From NCBI RefSeq assembly GCF_023195895.1, contig NZ_JALPRK010000003.1, forward strand, positions 267,046 to 331,045: 64,000 nucleotides of DNA, given 5' to 3'. A model generated the notes under the pieces. It was not told where the DNA came from. It saw nothing but the letters and a program-made list of their open reading frames with translations, and ran no database searches. The translations under genes and the position numbers were made by a program. The stretch comes from Paenibacillus mellifer. Its GTDB lineage: Bacteria > Bacillota > Bacilli > Paenibacillales > Paenibacillaceae. How positions within the stretch are numbered: position 1 is the first letter of the stretch; each line of letters begins with the position of its first letter. Positions 41,336 to 53,146 of this stretch are shown in pieces.

Positions 41336-43155
41336 CGCGCCTCGCCTCCTTGCTTCTCTGCCGGCAGCGTAAAGGTCACCTTGGTGCCTTTGCCGAACTC
41401 CGACTGCAGAGAGATGGTACCGCCATGCGCCCGCACAATTTCCCGGGCAATGGATAAGCCTAAGCCCGTCCCGCCCATATTCCGTGAACGCGCCTTATCA
41501 ACGCGGTAAAACCGCTCAAAAATCCGATCCAGATCCTTCTTCGGAATCCCGATCCCGTTATCCTGCACCGAAATCGCCAACTGGCGATCATCGGTCAGAC
41601 GTGCTTCCAGTGTGATGGTCCCGCCCTCCGGCGTATACTTCATTGCATTGGAGATCAGGTTGTCCAGCACCTGGTCAATCTGATCGCGGTCGATCCACGC
41701 CGTATCCACATCACTGGCGATAAACAGCGTGGGCTTGATCCCTTTCTCCTGCATCTGAAAAGAAAACCGGTCCGCCACATCCTCCAGCATCTCCATCACG
41801 TTCGTTGGCTGCTTCCGCAGTTCCGCCTCTTGCGAATCGAAGCGCGACAGGTGAAGAAGGTCAGTGACGAGGCGGATCATCCGCTCGGTCTGGTTCTGAA
41901 TCACGGATACGAACCGCGGCCCAAGCTCTGAATCCTCCATGGCGCCGTCCTCCAGCGCCTCGGTGTAGCTCTTGATCGTCGTCAGCGGCGTCCGCAGCTC
42001 ATGCGACACATTGGCGACGAACTCCCGCCGCGACGCCTCCAGCTTCTCCTGCTCAGTGACATCCTGGAGCACCGCGATCGTGCCGATGATCCCGATTTCC
42101 CGCCGATGAATCGGCGTAAACGTGACCCGGATCAAGAATAAGTCGCCGTCGGGCCCGATATTCTCGAGGATCGTCGAGTGCATCGTCCCTTGCTCCAGCA
42201 CATCCCTTTCCTCTTCCGGGAGGTTCATCAGCGACATGATATCGGCCCGGTCGAGTGCGGTATCCGGCGTCCCCAGCATTTCGCTCGCACGTCGGTTCAT
42301 CAGGATGACCCGTCCCGTTTCGTCGGTCGCGATCACCCCGTCGCTCATGTTCGTGAGGATCGAAGCAAGCTTCTCCTTCTCTTCTTCGTTCTGTGCCAGC
42401 GCATCCCGCAGCCGGCTGGTCATGTAGTTAAACGCTTTGCTGAGTTGCCCGATCTCGTCATTGCCAAGCACGGGCATCTTCTGGTGGAACTCCCCCTCGG
42501 CCACCGCCGTGGCGCGCCGGGTCAGCTCCTTGATCGGCGAAGTTATCGTGTGGGCTAAGATGACGCCAAGCACCGCCGTCAGCCCCAGAGCCAGCAGGAT
42601 ACCGGATATAAAAATATTATTAATCCGCTCCATCGTACTGTACAACTCGCTCATCGACGCCGCGATGTAGATCGCGCCAACGATTTTCCCGCCGCTGACG
42701 ACCGGCTTGGCGACAACCTTCTTCCGAACGTTATCCTCATCGATGATATATTCTTCGTTATCGCGAATGCCCTGCAAAGCCCGGCTCACGACCGTTTGCG
42801 TGTTCTTCGTGCCCACGTAATCGGCATGGGAAGGCTTGGACGTCGTCAGCACCTTCCCCCCCGCGTCGAGCACTTGAATCTCAGCCCCGCCGATATTAAA
42901 CAGGTTGTTGACCAGCACGCGCAGATTCTCCATCGATTCTTCCGCCGATTCTCCAGTCACGCCCAGGTTTTGCGCCGCCAGCACGGAGAGCAGCTCCGCC
43001 CGCTCCTGCAGCTCCTTCGTGAAGTTGCTGGTCAGCGAGGTTTTCATCGCGCTCACGAAATACACTCCGATCAGCTGCATGGCGATCAGGATGAGCAGCA
43101 CGTAAATGATGATCAGTTTGGCCTGGATCGTGCGAAAAAAAGAGGGCAGATTCAT
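41332..43155 (-). CDS. walK: WalK sensor histidine kinase
   Basis: This 607-aa sensor kinase has two membrane helices (residues about 13-35 and 180-202) enclosing an extracellular Cache/PAS-type domain, then HAMP, an intracellular PAS and HisKA (FVANVSHELRTPLTTIKSYT, with the phosphorylated His in SHELRTPL). The HATPase domain includes DNLISNAMKYTPEGG, DNGIGIPKKDLDRIFERFYR and GTGLGLSIAREIV. It controls cell-wall hydrolases. The ATG at 43155 follows the walR stop; a GTG at 43167 would overlap walR. Confidence 0.96.
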   Translation of the reverse strand: MNLPSFFRTIQAKLIIIYVLLILIAMQLIGVYFVSAMKTSLTSNFTKELQERAELLSVLAAQNLGVTGESAEESMENLRVLVNNLFNIGGAEIQVLDAGGKVLTTSKPSHADYVGTKNTQTVVSRALQGIRDNEEYIIDEDNVRKKVVAKPVVSGGKIVGAIYIAASMSELYSTMERINNIFISGILLALGLTAVLGVILAHTITSPIKELTRRATAVAEGEFHQKMPVLGNDEIGQLSKAFNYMTSRLRDALAQNEEEKEKLASILTNMSDGVIATDETGRVILMNRRASEMLGTPDTALDRADIMSLMNLPEEERDVLEQGTMHSTILENIGPDGDLFLIRVTFTPIHRREIGIIGTIAVLQDVTEQEKLEASRREFVANVSHELRTPLTTIKSYTEALEDGAMEDSELGPRFVSVIQNQTERMIRLVTDLLHLSRFDSQEAELRKQPTNVMEMLEDVADRFSFQMQEKGIKPTLFIASDVDTAWIDRDQIDQVLDNLISNAMKYTPEGGTITLEARLTDDRQLAISVQDNGIGIPKKDLDRIFERFYRVDKARSRNMGGTGLGLSIAREIVRAHGGTISLQSEFGKGTKVTFTLPAEKQGGEAR

Positions 43156-43156
43156 T

Positions 43157-43873
43157 CTAGAGTCCACCCGCCTTGGAGCTTCGCATCATATACCCCAATC
43201 CCCGCCGCGTCAAAATGTATTCCGGCTTGCTCGGATCCTTCTCGATCTTCTCGCGCAGCCGGCGAATCGTCACATCCACCGTACGGACATCGCCAAAATA
43301 CTCGAACCCCCACACCGCTTGCAGCAGGTGTTCTCGGGTCATCACTTTGCCGGCGTTCTTCACCAGGTAATGCACGAGCTCGAATTCCCGGTGCGTCAGG
43401 TCCAGCGGTTCGCCGTTCTTATGGACCGTGTACATGTCCGTATCGATGAACAGCTCGAACAAGCTGATCCCTTGCTTCGTCTCCTCCGCGCCTTCGGTCG
43501 CCGCCGCCTTCTGCTGACGGCGCATCTGCGCCTTCACTCGGGCCAACAGCTCGCGCGTACTGAACGGCTTCGTCACGTAGTCGTCGGCGCCCAGCTCCAG
43601 ACCCAGCACCTTGTCGATCTCCCCGTCCTTCGCCGTCAGCATAATGATTGGCGTTTCGAGCTTCGCCCGCACTTCGCGGCACACGTCCATCCCGTCCTTG
43701 CCGGGCAGCATCAAATCGAGCAGGATCAGATCCGGTTGCTCGGAGAACGCCAGCCGAGTGGCCTCGATCCCGTCGAAGGCGAGGACCACTTCGTAGCCCT
43801 CTTTTTCCAAATTAAATTTCAAAATATCCGCAATGGGTTTCTCGTCATCCACGACCAGAATTTTTCCTTGCAT
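43157..43873 (-). CDS. walR: WalR response regulator
   Basis: This 238-aa OmpR-type regulator has a receiver domain with [20 protein letters not shown], the phospho-acceptor Asp in [14 protein letters not shown] and Lys in [14 protein letters not shown]. The winged helix is at [20 protein letters not shown] and [20 protein letters not shown]. It directs peptidoglycan hydrolase genes. The ATG at 43873 has GGGGTG at good distance. It is the first gene of the minus-strand wal operon. Confidence 0.96.
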   Translation of the reverse strand: MQGKILVVDDEKPIADILKFNLEKEGYEVVLAFDGIEATRLAFSEQPDLILLDLMLPGKDGMDVCREVRAKLETPIIMLTAKDGEIDKVLGLELGADDYVTKPFSTRELLARVKAQMRRQQKAAATEGAEETKQGISLFELFIDTDMYTVHKNGEPLDLTHREFELVHYLVKNAGKVMTREHLLQAVWGFEYFGDVRTVDVTIRRLREKIEKDPSKPEYILTRRGLGYMMRSSKAGGL

Positions 43874-44003
43874 GACTTCGTTCACCCCAACTTTCAGCCA
43901 TGGGCTGTTGCTCCCTCTATCTTACCATATCTGACGCTCCATCAGCTATCCGTGGATCCGGTAACGATTGACAGCATGCCTATCGGGGTAAATAAAGGTT
44001 GAA

Positions 44004-44034
44004 GCAAAAAAAGCCCGCCTCCCTCACGGGCTGC
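44004..44034 (-). terminator. Terminator of the M23 peptidase gene
   Basis: Stem AAGCCCG (44011-44017) and CGGGCT (44027-44032); on the minus strand a run of seven T follows. Confidence 0.7.
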
Positions 44035-44061
44035 GGGACTGATCTTATATCTTATAGATTC

Positions 44062-45609
44062 TTATAGATACTTCATCGGGTTCTGAATGCTGCCGTTCTT
44101 ATGAATCTCGAAATGAAGATGCGTGCCGGTCGAACGCCCGGTGTTGCCCATGACGCCAATTTTGTCGCCCTTCTCGACGACTTGACCTTTCTTCACGCTA
44201 ATCTTGCTTAAGTGGCCGTATAAAGTCTCATACCCGTTCTTGTGGTCGATGATGATCACGTTACCGTAGCCCGTCTTCGTCCCGACAAAAGAGATCACCC
44301 CGTCATCGGCGGCGAGGATATTGCGTTTCGAGGACACGAGGTCAACGCCTTTATGCGTCCGCCCCCAGCGCTCGCCATAACTGCTGGTCATCTTGGCGCT
44401 GGATACCGGCCAGGCAAACTGCCCGGAACCTTCGCCCAGCACGACCTTTGTGCCGCGCACAACGATCTTTGGCGACGATTTCTTAGTGACCTCTTGGCCT
44501 AACCATTCTTCGTCTACGACCATACCGTTTTCCTTCGTGATCCGGTACTCCATCGTTTTCAGACCGCTGGACCCCGGCGTGACAACCTTGGTCTCACCCG
44601 CCCGCATGCTGGCGTTCGTCTTAACGACCACCTGCGGCTCAGTGACAATCTCTTCCGTCACATGCTCCACCGTGCGAACCGTAAGCGCCGGTTGGACCGC
44701 CTTCACGTTCAACAGCGTTCCGATTTGCAGCGTCCGCTCTTCAACCCCCGGGTTATTTGCGAACAGCTCCTTCTGAGTCACATCAAAGCGGGCCGCGATC
44801 GACGAAATCGTATCCCCTTCCTGCACCTCGTACTGAATGGCTTCTTCGTCGCCCTGGAGGATTTTGCGTACAGCCTCCTCAGGGCTCAGTACCTTGTTCG
44901 GATCTGATTTAATCTCGCCCTGCGCCACCTCTTCGGCAATTTCTACCGTTTCCAGCGTCGTGTTCGAGGCCTTGGTTTTCGCCCCCGCCGTCGCGCTGCC
45001 GCCGGTACGTTTCACCTTCGCTGCCAGTGTGCTGGCTGCCATATCCGGTGCGTATTTCGTTTTAACCCGGTCCAGCACTTCCCGCGCCGCTGCCTGATCT
45101 TTCACGACAGCAATCACTTTGCCTTCCACCTTCAGCTCCACGCCTTTGGCATAGCCGGTTAACATCCCGTACAACTCATTGAGTGTTGAATCCACATCAA
45201 CTTCAGCTTTATAGGCCTGCTCCGGTTTAGTGGTAATATCCGCGGTATTTACCGCCATCTCCACTTCCGGGTACTTCTGTTTATATTCCTGCTCTTTGCG
45301 TTTAATCAGAGCCTGTAATTGCGATTCGCTCGCGATCGTGCCAATTTCCTTCCCGCCCACGTACACCCGGTAATAGGCTACCGTATTGGCTTTGACATAT
45401 TGCTGTCCTGCCAAATAAACCGTACCGGCGATCAATACCACCGCTGCCCCAGCCAGGGCGACCTTGCGGGATTTAAGAAGATGGGGCCACTTTCGTCCAT
45501 TCTCTGGTTCGGATATCTCTGAATCGTTTTCCGGGCGGCTGTGTTGCTCCTGCGTTCGAGAGTTGTCTCCGCGCCACAGCTGCCAACGTTTTCCCGTAAA
45601 ACCTTTCAT
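44062..45609 (-). CDS. Membrane-anchored M23 peptidase with LysM and G5 domains
   Basis: This 515-aa protein has a cytoplasmic basic N-terminus, one membrane helix (KVALAGAAVVLIAGTVYLAG near residue 48) and a LysM domain (VQEGDTISSIAARFDVTQKE near 262). A G5 domain (RTVEHVTEEIVTEPQVVVKT) comes next. The LytM-type zinc peptidase at the C-terminus has HKGVDLVSSKRNILAADDG, LYGHLSKISVKKGQVVEKG and STGTHLHFEI. It cuts or remodels peptidoglycan. It stands upstream of walR and may belong to the WalR regulon. Confidence 0.92.
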   Translation of the reverse strand: MKGFTGKRWQLWRGDNSRTQEQHSRPENDSEISEPENGRKWPHLLKSRKVALAGAAVVLIAGTVYLAGQQYVKANTVAYYRVYVGGKEIGTIASESQLQALIKRKEQEYKQKYPEVEMAVNTADITTKPEQAYKAEVDVDSTLNELYGMLTGYAKGVELKVEGKVIAVVKDQAAAREVLDRVKTKYAPDMAASTLAAKVKRTGGSATAGAKTKASNTTLETVEIAEEVAQGEIKSDPNKVLSPEEAVRKILQGDEEAIQYEVQEGDTISSIAARFDVTQKELFANNPGVEERTLQIGTLLNVKAVQPALTVRTVEHVTEEIVTEPQVVVKTNASMRAGETKVVTPGSSGLKTMEYRITKENGMVVDEEWLGQEVTKKSSPKIVVRGTKVVLGEGSGQFAWPVSSAKMTSSYGERWGRTHKGVDLVSSKRNILAADDGVISFVGTKTGYGNVIIIDHKNGYETLYGHLSKISVKKGQVVEKGDKIGVMGNTGRSTGTHLHFEIHKNGSIQNPMKYL

Positions 45610-45726
45610 ACCGATCTCCTTTATTTATCGACTCGATTCGACTTAAAATGGTGTCAAAATTTTAACCTTTTACCGCTATTGTTTACTTTAACACAGCCCA
45701 GCTAAAGATTTCAACTTTGGGCCCAA

Positions 45727-45758
45727 ATGCAAACAACCCGCTTACGAAGCGGGTTCTC
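45727..45758 (-). terminator. Hairpin terminator candidate
   Basis: AACCCGCTT (45735-45743) and AAGCGGGTT (45747-45755) pair around ACG. On the minus strand only GTTTGC follows, so the strength is modest. Confidence 0.5.
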
Positions 45759-45846
45759 ACGGTTTTGGCGGCAACTCGGCCGGATTTTTAATTTACAATC
45801 CTGTGAATGTTAACGCTGACATTCCCTGTAGGCCGGGGGTTTGACG

Positions 45847-46578
45847 TTACTTCTTCAACAATTCCATCACCTTGGCATATTCCGTCTTATCCAGATGTTT
45901 TGATAACATTTGCTCGATGTTCATCATTTCTGTCTCGGTGAGTCCGCCCTCCAAAGCCATGGTCAAAATTTGCATCTCCTCCTGCGGCAGCTTCTTCATG
46001 AGAATCGCAAAAATCTCTTCCTTCTGCTTATCAGGCAGCTCCTCCTTCTTGGCCACGAGATCATCCGGCGTCACCACAACTTGCTGGTCTTCGCCTAATG
46101 CATCACCGGCACTCATTCCGCCCATGACGGGTAAAGCGTCCTCCGGCGCGTCGCCATTCGGATCCGTCTCGTTAGCATCCTTACCCGTACTCCCAGACGG
46201 GGAGTTCCCGCTGGTCTCCGTCGTCGTCCCATGGGGAGTCCCGTTACTCTCTCCGCTTCCGCCAGACGGATCTTCCGAATCGCCTCCAGTTTTGCCCGAG
46301 TTCGCATCGGCAACGGAGCCGCTTTCGACTTTGTTGGCGTCCTCCCTTTGATCCGCTTCCCCCTCTACCTGGCCTGCACGGTCAGACGCCTTGCCGAACC
46401 CCAACATCCCCTTCATGATCCCGCCAAAGCCAGGAGCCTGGCCGGTGATCGGCAGGTTATAACTGCTCATAAGCGATTGGATGTACGAATTGACGACGTA
46501 TCCCGTCGTGGCAACAGTCAATAGGCTGACCGCTACAATCGTTACGCATAATTTCAATATCCATCCGAGCCATTTCAT
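45847..46578 (-). CDS. Membrane protein of unknown function with disordered middle
   Basis: This 243-aa protein has an N-terminal membrane helix (LKLCVTIVAVSLLTVATTGY), then a Gly/Met segment and a disordered Ser-Gly-Asp-Asn-rich stretch of about 90 residues (GGDSEDPSGGSGESNGTPHG). The C-terminus holds two helical hairpins (KEEIFAILMKKLPQEEMQIL, GGLTETEMMNIEQMLSKHLD). The C-terminal part may be a small conserved domain; I do not know its function. It lies between the M23 peptidase and purA, as appears usual for this locus. Confidence 0.7.
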   Translation of the reverse strand: MKWLGWILKLCVTIVAVSLLTVATTGYVVNSYIQSLMSSYNLPITGQAPGFGGIMKGMLGFGKASDRAGQVEGEADQREDANKVESGSVADANSGKTGGDSEDPSGGSGESNGTPHGTTTETSGNSPSGSTGKDANETDPNGDAPEDALPVMGGMSAGDALGEDQQVVVTPDDLVAKKEELPDKQKEEIFAILMKKLPQEEMQILTMALEGGLTETEMMNIEQMLSKHLDKTEYAKVMELLKK

Positions 46579-46750
46579 CGTTTTATCCTCCTACTGCCTA
46601 AGAATCTAGTCTCTCAACCTCCAGTATGGACGGCGAAACCCGATTTCAACCTTAGTTCGTAGGCAAAACTAGAAAAAGAAGCCGCCAGCAGAGCGATGTT
46701 TCCATCTTCTATCGGCGACTCCTATAGGTTCATAGTCTAGGATTTATTGC

Positions 46751-48251
<1,501 letters not shown>

Positions 48252-48259
48252 ATTAAAAA

Positions 48260-48304
48260 GCGAACGATTATTCGGTCTCATTTTACAAATGTTCGGAATT
48301 AATT
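48260..48304 (-). promoter_or_regulatory. PurR operator (PurBox pair)
   Basis: Minus-strand AATTCCGAACATTT (48287-48300) matches the PurBox consensus AWWWCCGAACWWT. A degenerate inverted second box, GCGAACGATT on the plus strand, is at 48260-48269. The pair lies just upstream of the -35, where PurR would repress purA. Confidence 0.65.
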
Positions 48305-48314
48305 CAACAACCCA

Positions 48315-48348
48315 ACAAAAAAGGGCGACGCGTTAGGTCTGCCCTTAG
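48315..48348 (-). terminator. Rho-independent terminator of the gdpP-rplI-dnaB unit
   Basis: AAGGGC (48321-48326) and GCCCTT (48341-48346) pair; on the minus strand T-rich sequence follows. Confidence 0.65.
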
Positions 48349-48422
48349 AATCCGATATAGCTTGAAGATGATCTATTTCATGATGATGAGTGATGAGTTC
48401 CAAATAAAGTATCGTACTTATG

Positions 48423-49784
48423 TTAGCCCGCAAAAGCGTCCGCATGAGCCCGCTCATAATTGGCGAACTTGTTGAAGTTCTTCAGGAACACCAGTTCGAC
48501 GGTCCCAACCGGGCCGTTCCGCTGCTTCGCGATAATAATTTCGATAATGTTCTTCTTCTCGGTTTCCTGATTATAATAATCGTCCCGGTACAGAAACGCT
48601 ACGATATCGGCATCCTGCTCGATGGAACCGGACTCCCGAAGGTCAGACATCATTGGACGCTTGTCCTGCCGCTGTTCCACGCCCCGGCTTAACTGAGACA
48701 AGGCAATGACCGGCACTTCCAGCTCCCGGCCGATTTGCTTCAATGTCCGGGAAATTTCCGAGACCTCCTGCTGCCGGTTCTCGCCAGCTTTGCCCCGGCC
48801 TTGAATCAACTGCAGGTAATCGATTACGATCATGCCTAGGCCGCGCTCCTTCTTGAGCCGGCGACATTTCGCCCGGATATCAGCAACCGTAATCCCCGGG
48901 GTATCGTCGATATAAATGTCCGCTTCCGACAAGGCGGCAATGCCCATCGTCAGCTTTGACCAATCGTCATCACTCTTGAATTCCCCGGTCCGCATGACGC
49001 TGGCATCGAGGTTCGCCTCGGCGCAGATCATCCGCTGGACCAGCTGGGCCGCGGACATCTCCAGACTGAAGATCGCCACCGTCTCTTTGGCGCGCACCGC
49101 CACATTTTGCGCAATGTTCAAGGCAAACGCCGTTTTACCTACGGAAGGCCGCGCGGCTACGATAATTAAGTCACTGCGCTGAAATCCCGCCGTCATTCGG
49201 TCCAAATCCACAAACCCGGACGGAATCCCGGTGGTCGTTCCCCGATTCTGATGTAACGTCTCGACGCGGTCGAACACTTCCATCAGCACGTCGCGGATAG
49301 CGATAAAGCCGCTGCCCGATCGGCGGTTGGAAATCTCCAAGATGCGCCGCTCGGCATCGCTGAGCATATCGGCCACGTCTTCGCCGCCGGTGTACCCATC
49401 GCTGACGATTTGCGTCGCCGTGCGGATCAACCGCCGCAACATCGATTTCTCTTCGATGATCCGCGCGTAATAATCCACGTTGGCTGCCGTCGGCACGGCA
49501 TGTGCCAGCTTGGCCAAATAACTGACGCCGCCGATCTCCTCGAGCTCGCCGCGGTCCTTCAGCTTGGCGGTCAACGTCACGAGGTCAATCGGTTTGCCTT
49601 CCTCGCCCAGCTGAACCATCGCTTCATAAATCAATTGATGGGGCTTATCGTAGAAATCTTCGGTCCGCACCCGCTCCATCGCGGAGATGAGCGCTTCCGA
49701 TTGAAGCAGTACCGCCCCGAGTACCGCCTGCTCAGCTTCTAGGTTTTGCGGGGGGATCCGGTCAAAAAACAGATCGCCGCTCAT
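48423..49784 (-). CDS. dnaB: Replicative DNA helicase DnaB (DnaC in Bacillus naming)
   Basis: This 453-aa hexameric helicase unwinds DNA at the fork. It has the N-terminal DnaB domain (RIPPQNLEAEQAVLGAVLLQ), then the RecA-like core with Walker A AARPSVGKTAFALNIAQN near residue 210, MIVIDYLQLIQGRGKAGENR for Walker B and LSQLSRGVEQRQDKRPMMSD. It ends with DIVAFLYRDDYYN and KQRNGPVGTVEL. Its start is one base after the rplI stop, so it is translated from the same operon. Confidence 0.97.
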   Translation of the reverse strand: MSGDLFFDRIPPQNLEAEQAVLGAVLLQSEALISAMERVRTEDFYDKPHQLIYEAMVQLGEEGKPIDLVTLTAKLKDRGELEEIGGVSYLAKLAHAVPTAANVDYYARIIEEKSMLRRLIRTATQIVSDGYTGGEDVADMLSDAERRILEISNRRSGSGFIAIRDVLMEVFDRVETLHQNRGTTTGIPSGFVDLDRMTAGFQRSDLIIVAARPSVGKTAFALNIAQNVAVRAKETVAIFSLEMSAAQLVQRMICAEANLDASVMRTGEFKSDDDWSKLTMGIAALSEADIYIDDTPGITVADIRAKCRRLKKERGLGMIVIDYLQLIQGRGKAGENRQQEVSEISRTLKQIGRELEVPVIALSQLSRGVEQRQDKRPMMSDLRESGSIEQDADIVAFLYRDDYYNQETEKKNIIEIIIAKQRNGPVGTVELVFLKNFNKFANYERAHADAFAG

Positions 49785-49785
49785 C

Positions 49786-50229
49786 TTACTCCTCCGTGAC
49801 GTGAACCTTAAGCGTCGACTTCACTTCCGGGTGAAGCTTCACCGGCACTTGCGTTACGCCTAATGTCCGGATTGGATCATGCATTTCGATTTTCCGCTTA
49901 TCGAGCTTCACGCCGACTTTCTCCAGCGCCTCGGCAACTTGCTTACTGGTAATCGCGCCGAACAAGCGGCCGCCTTCACCGGCTTTCGCTTTCAGCTGTA
50001 CGGTCATTTCCTCCAGCTTCTTGCCGAGCTGGATCGCCTCGTCCTTCTCTTGCGCTTTGCGCTTCAGTTCGGATGCCGCTTGCTGCTCCAGTGTCTTCAC
50101 ATTACCTTCGGTAGCCGGACGAACCAGTCCCCGCGGCATCAGGAAGTTCTGTGCATAGCCTTCCGATACCTCTTTGACTTCACCCTTTTTCCCTTGGCCC
50201 TTAACATCCTTCAAAAAGATCACTTTCAT
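49786..50229 (-). CDS. rplI: 50S ribosomal protein L9
   Basis: This 147-aa protein has the L9 N-domain ([40 protein letters not shown]), a long helix and the C-domain ([31 protein letters not shown]). It binds domain V of 23S rRNA. The start codon overlaps the gdpP stop as ATGA. Confidence 0.97.
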   Translation of the reverse strand: MKVIFLKDVKGQGKKGEVKEVSEGYAQNFLMPRGLVRPATEGNVKTLEQQAASELKRKAQEKDEAIQLGKKLEEMTVQLKAKAGEGGRLFGAITSKQVAEALEKVGVKLDKRKIEMHDPIRTLGVTQVPVKLHPEVKSTLKVHVTEE

Positions 50230-52208
50230 TCGAATAACCCCTCTTCCTTCTCTATTTCATCCAGCACGGCGAGCAATCGTTTCTCCGCTTCCGCCTGGGT
50301 TCCTTCCAATTGAACGGCCGCATTCGTCAAATGTCCTCCGCCGCCGAGCCGCTCCATGACCACCTGTACGTTCATGCTCCCGAGCGAACGGGCGCTAATC
50401 CCGATCAGGCCATCCGGCCGCTTGCTGATCACGAATGAGGCTAATACGCCGGTCATGTTCAGCAGCGTATCCGCCACTTGAGCGATCAACAACTGAGGGA
50501 TTTTGCGGTTCGTTTCCGTCACCGCCAAGGCGATATGCCCATGGATCATGCGGGCATGCTTGATGATATCGGCCTTGGCGATGTACTCCTGCAAGTCTTC
50601 CTTCAACAGTCGTTGCACCATCACCGTGTCCGCCCCGTTACGGCGGAGGAACGCCGCAGCCTCAAACGTCCGAGAGCCGGTATGAAGCGCGAAATGCTTC
50701 GTATCAACGGTGATGCCCGCAAGCAGCGTCGTCGCTTCCAGCGGGCTGAGCTCCACCTTCTCGTGAATGTACTGCAGCAGCTCGGTGACGAGCTCGCAAG
50801 CCGAGGAAGCGTAAGGCTCCAGGTAGACGAGCACCGCATCGGCCACGAATTCCTCCCCGCGGCGATGGTGGTCCACGATGACGACGCGGCTGGCTTCTTC
50901 GACCAGCCGGGGCTCCATCGTAATGGAAGCCTTATGCGTATCGACGAGCACGAGCAACGTATGCTCGGTCATCATGTTCATGGCCTGCTCCGGCGTGATA
51001 AAGCGCCGGAGCAGGGCCTCTTCTTTGCCGATGCGCTCCATCAGGCGCTCGATCGCCGGGTTCGGGCCATCCAGCACGATATGGGCCTCGACCTTGTACA
51101 TATCGGCGGCTTTCAGCACGCCGATGGAGGCACCGATCACGTCGAGGTCCGGTACGCGATGGCCCATGATAATGACGCGGTCGCTCTCCTGCATCAAATC
51201 GCGCAAGGCATGCGCGATGACGCGGGCGCGGACGCGAGTCCGCTTCTCTATGGCGCCGGATTTGCCGCCATAGAAGGACAACCGCTGACCGGCCTTCACG
51301 GCGGCCTGGTCCCCCCCGCGGCCGAGCGCCATATCCAAGCTGGACTGGGCGAGTTCGCCCAGCTCGCTGAAGCGCTCGGCACCAAAAGCGAGGCCGATGC
51401 TGAGTGTAATCGGCACCTTCAGGTCCGCGGTCATTTCGCGGACCTCGTCCAAGATCACGAACCGGCTTTGCTCCAGTTCGTCCAGCGATTTCTGATTCAG
51501 AATCATCAGATATCGCTCGGAGGACAGCCGCCGCAGGTACACGCGGTACTGTTTGGCCCATTCCGTGATCGCCGTCGCCACACGGGCGATGAGCGCGGTT
51601 CGCTGCTGGTCATCCATGCCCTGGGTAGCTTCATCCAGATTGTCCAGCAGTACGATGCCCAGCGCAGCCCGTTCGTCTTCGTACCGACTGCGCAGCACCG
51701 CCAGCTCCGTCATGTCGTGAAAATAGATAAGCCGTTCGTTCGCATCAACGGTCAGCTCATAATGCCGTTCCCCCACCATCATCTCCACGGTTGTTCGAGC
51801 GCCGCCGCCGTCCTTCTTGTCCCGGCTTGGCGCCGGAAGCTGTGGCAACAGCTCGGACAGCGGCAGGCCGACAACCGAATCCTTGCCGTACATCCCGGCC
51901 ACGAAATGGTTATGCCATTCGATCGTCCGTTCCTCACTATACAGCATCACGCCAAACGGCAATTTACTAACCGCTTCGCCTTCCACCCGTTTGATCCGGT
52001 AGTTCAGGTCGGTCACATAGCGGATCAGTTCTTTGCGGAACTGCCGCTCCACCCGCAGCATGCTGTAAGTCAACACACCGACGAGGCATAAGCTGACCAG
52101 CCCCAAAATCCAGTTAAAGTAGGAGACGAAGATGACGAGCAGCAACTGAAGCATGAACATCCATACGGTCTGGTAACCGTACCAACGTTTTTGCAGAATA
52201 TTAGGCAT
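50226..52208 (-). CDS. gdpP: Cyclic-di-AMP phosphodiesterase GdpP
   Basis: This 660-aa membrane enzyme hydrolyses c-di-AMP. It has two N-terminal membrane helices (residues about 12-50), a degenerate PAS domain, a degenerate GGDEF domain (near 175-300) and the DHH/DHHA1 phosphodiesterase ([42 protein letters not shown], and [20 protein letters not shown]). All metal ligands are in place. rplI follows at once. Confidence 0.96.
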   Translation of the reverse strand: MPNILQKRWYGYQTVWMFMLQLLLVIFVSYFNWILGLVSLCLVGVLTYSMLRVERQFRKELIRYVTDLNYRIKRVEGEAVSKLPFGVMLYSEERTIEWHNHFVAGMYGKDSVVGLPLSELLPQLPAPSRDKKDGGGARTTVEMMVGERHYELTVDANERLIYFHDMTELAVLRSRYEDERAALGIVLLDNLDEATQGMDDQQRTALIARVATAITEWAKQYRVYLRRLSSERYLMILNQKSLDELEQSRFVILDEVREMTADLKVPITLSIGLAFGAERFSELGELAQSSLDMALGRGGDQAAVKAGQRLSFYGGKSGAIEKRTRVRARVIAHALRDLMQESDRVIIMGHRVPDLDVIGASIGVLKAADMYKVEAHIVLDGPNPAIERLMERIGKEEALLRRFITPEQAMNMMTEHTLLVLVDTHKASITMEPRLVEEASRVVIVDHHRRGEEFVADAVLVYLEPYASSACELVTELLQYIHEKVELSPLEATTLLAGITVDTKHFALHTGSRTFEAAAFLRRNGADTVMVQRLLKEDLQEYIAKADIIKHARMIHGHIALAVTETNRKIPQLLIAQVADTLLNMTGVLASFVISKRPDGLIGISARSLGSMNVQVVMERLGGGGHLTNAAVQLEGTQAEAEKRLLAVLDEIEKEEGLFE

Positions 52209-52219
52209 GCCTTCTCACC

Positions 52220-53140
52220 CTATCGTCTTGATCTCGTAATCATATCCCGTAGCGGAAATGCAATGTCCAGAATCCCCACGATCCGCAGCGGCGGTATAAA
52301 CAACATCGCTACGATTAGCAGAATCGGAATGACCGGGTTCCACTTGCGGTGATAGGCCGCAAAGAAGAAGAAGCTTGCCGTTTGGACCATAAAGAGAAAT
52401 TGTAGCAGCGGCATCAGGTTCAACAAAATCGTGCCCATGAACCCCTGTTGTACGGATTCTCCGCCAAACCACTGTAAAAGCACGCCAATCAAGTAGTACC
52501 AGATCAGCGAACGCGGCAACCGCCAATCGCGAACCGGCGGGAGCTTCGGCACCGCATGCCCCAAGCTGGATAACGTCGGCCGGGAGATGGCATGAGCCAC
52601 TGCGGCGATCAGGAGCGAGAAGACGATCATCGTAAATGGAATCATCCGCACTGTCAGACTGGAGAACTGCTGGCTCATCTCCGGAGACCATACGAAACCG
52701 CCGGTTAGCGAGCTGTCAGCGACATTCGTAAACGGAGTCATGGCCGTATTGAGCAGGTCCTCGATGGCCGTAGCCAGGTTGAAGTCAAAGAACACGGTGC
52801 TGATCAGAAGGACCAGCAAAAATTCCAGCAAAATGGTGCCGGCACCCGTCATGATCGTGCGGAAAGCCGGGACTCTTTTCTTATATAAATAGCCCATCAC
52901 GATCGAAGGAATAATAAAATACACCGCTTGCAGCAGAATAACCGGTCCGAAGATCAACGAAACCGCCAGCCAGACCCCTGCGACGTGTAAGAGAAATACC
53001 CTCGTCGACAAGGTCGTGTATAGCAAAATGCCCGGTACGATCAGAAAAAACATCGTGATCACGGTAAGCGGAGTTGCAAGTGACAACAGAAGCAGCAAAT
53101 ATGCGACGCTCCAGGCCACCGATGTCCAGCGTAACTTCAA
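52220..53140 (-). CDS. yybS: DUF2232 membrane protein YybS
   Basis: This 306-aa protein has about eight hydrophobic helices (SVAYLLLLLSLATPLTVITM, VSLIFGPVILLQAVYFIIPS, TGAGTILLEFLLVLLISTVF, and others). It matches the DUF2232 family, which normally precedes gdpP in this order. The family is related to energy-coupling-type membrane components, but no substrate is known. It is followed by gdpP after 11 bp. Confidence 0.9.
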   Translation of the reverse strand: MKLRWTSVAWSVAYLLLLLSLATPLTVITMFFLIVPGILLYTTLSTRVFLLHVAGVWLAVSLIFGPVILLQAVYFIIPSIVMGYLYKKRVPAFRTIMTGAGTILLEFLLVLLISTVFFDFNLATAIEDLLNTAMTPFTNVADSSLTGGFVWSPEMSQQFSSLTVRMIPFTMIVFSLLIAAVAHAISRPTLSSLGHAVPKLPPVRDWRLPRSLIWYYLIGVLLQWFGGESVQQGFMGTILLNLMPLLQFLFMVQTASFFFFAAYHRKWNPVIPILLIVAMLFIPPLRIVGILDIAFPLRDMITRSRR

Positions 53141-53146
53141 ATGGGT

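Noticed and set aside
45650..45700. WalR-box-like TGTTAA direct repeat before the M23 peptidase gene
   Set aside because: The second half-site does not fit TGTWAH at 5-bp spacing.
50478..52091. A 537-codon open frame on the plus strand opposite gdpP
   Set aside because: It lies fully antisense to a clearly conserved gene, has low-complexity His/Arg-rich composition and no ribosome binding site. High GC in the third codon position of gdpP explains it.
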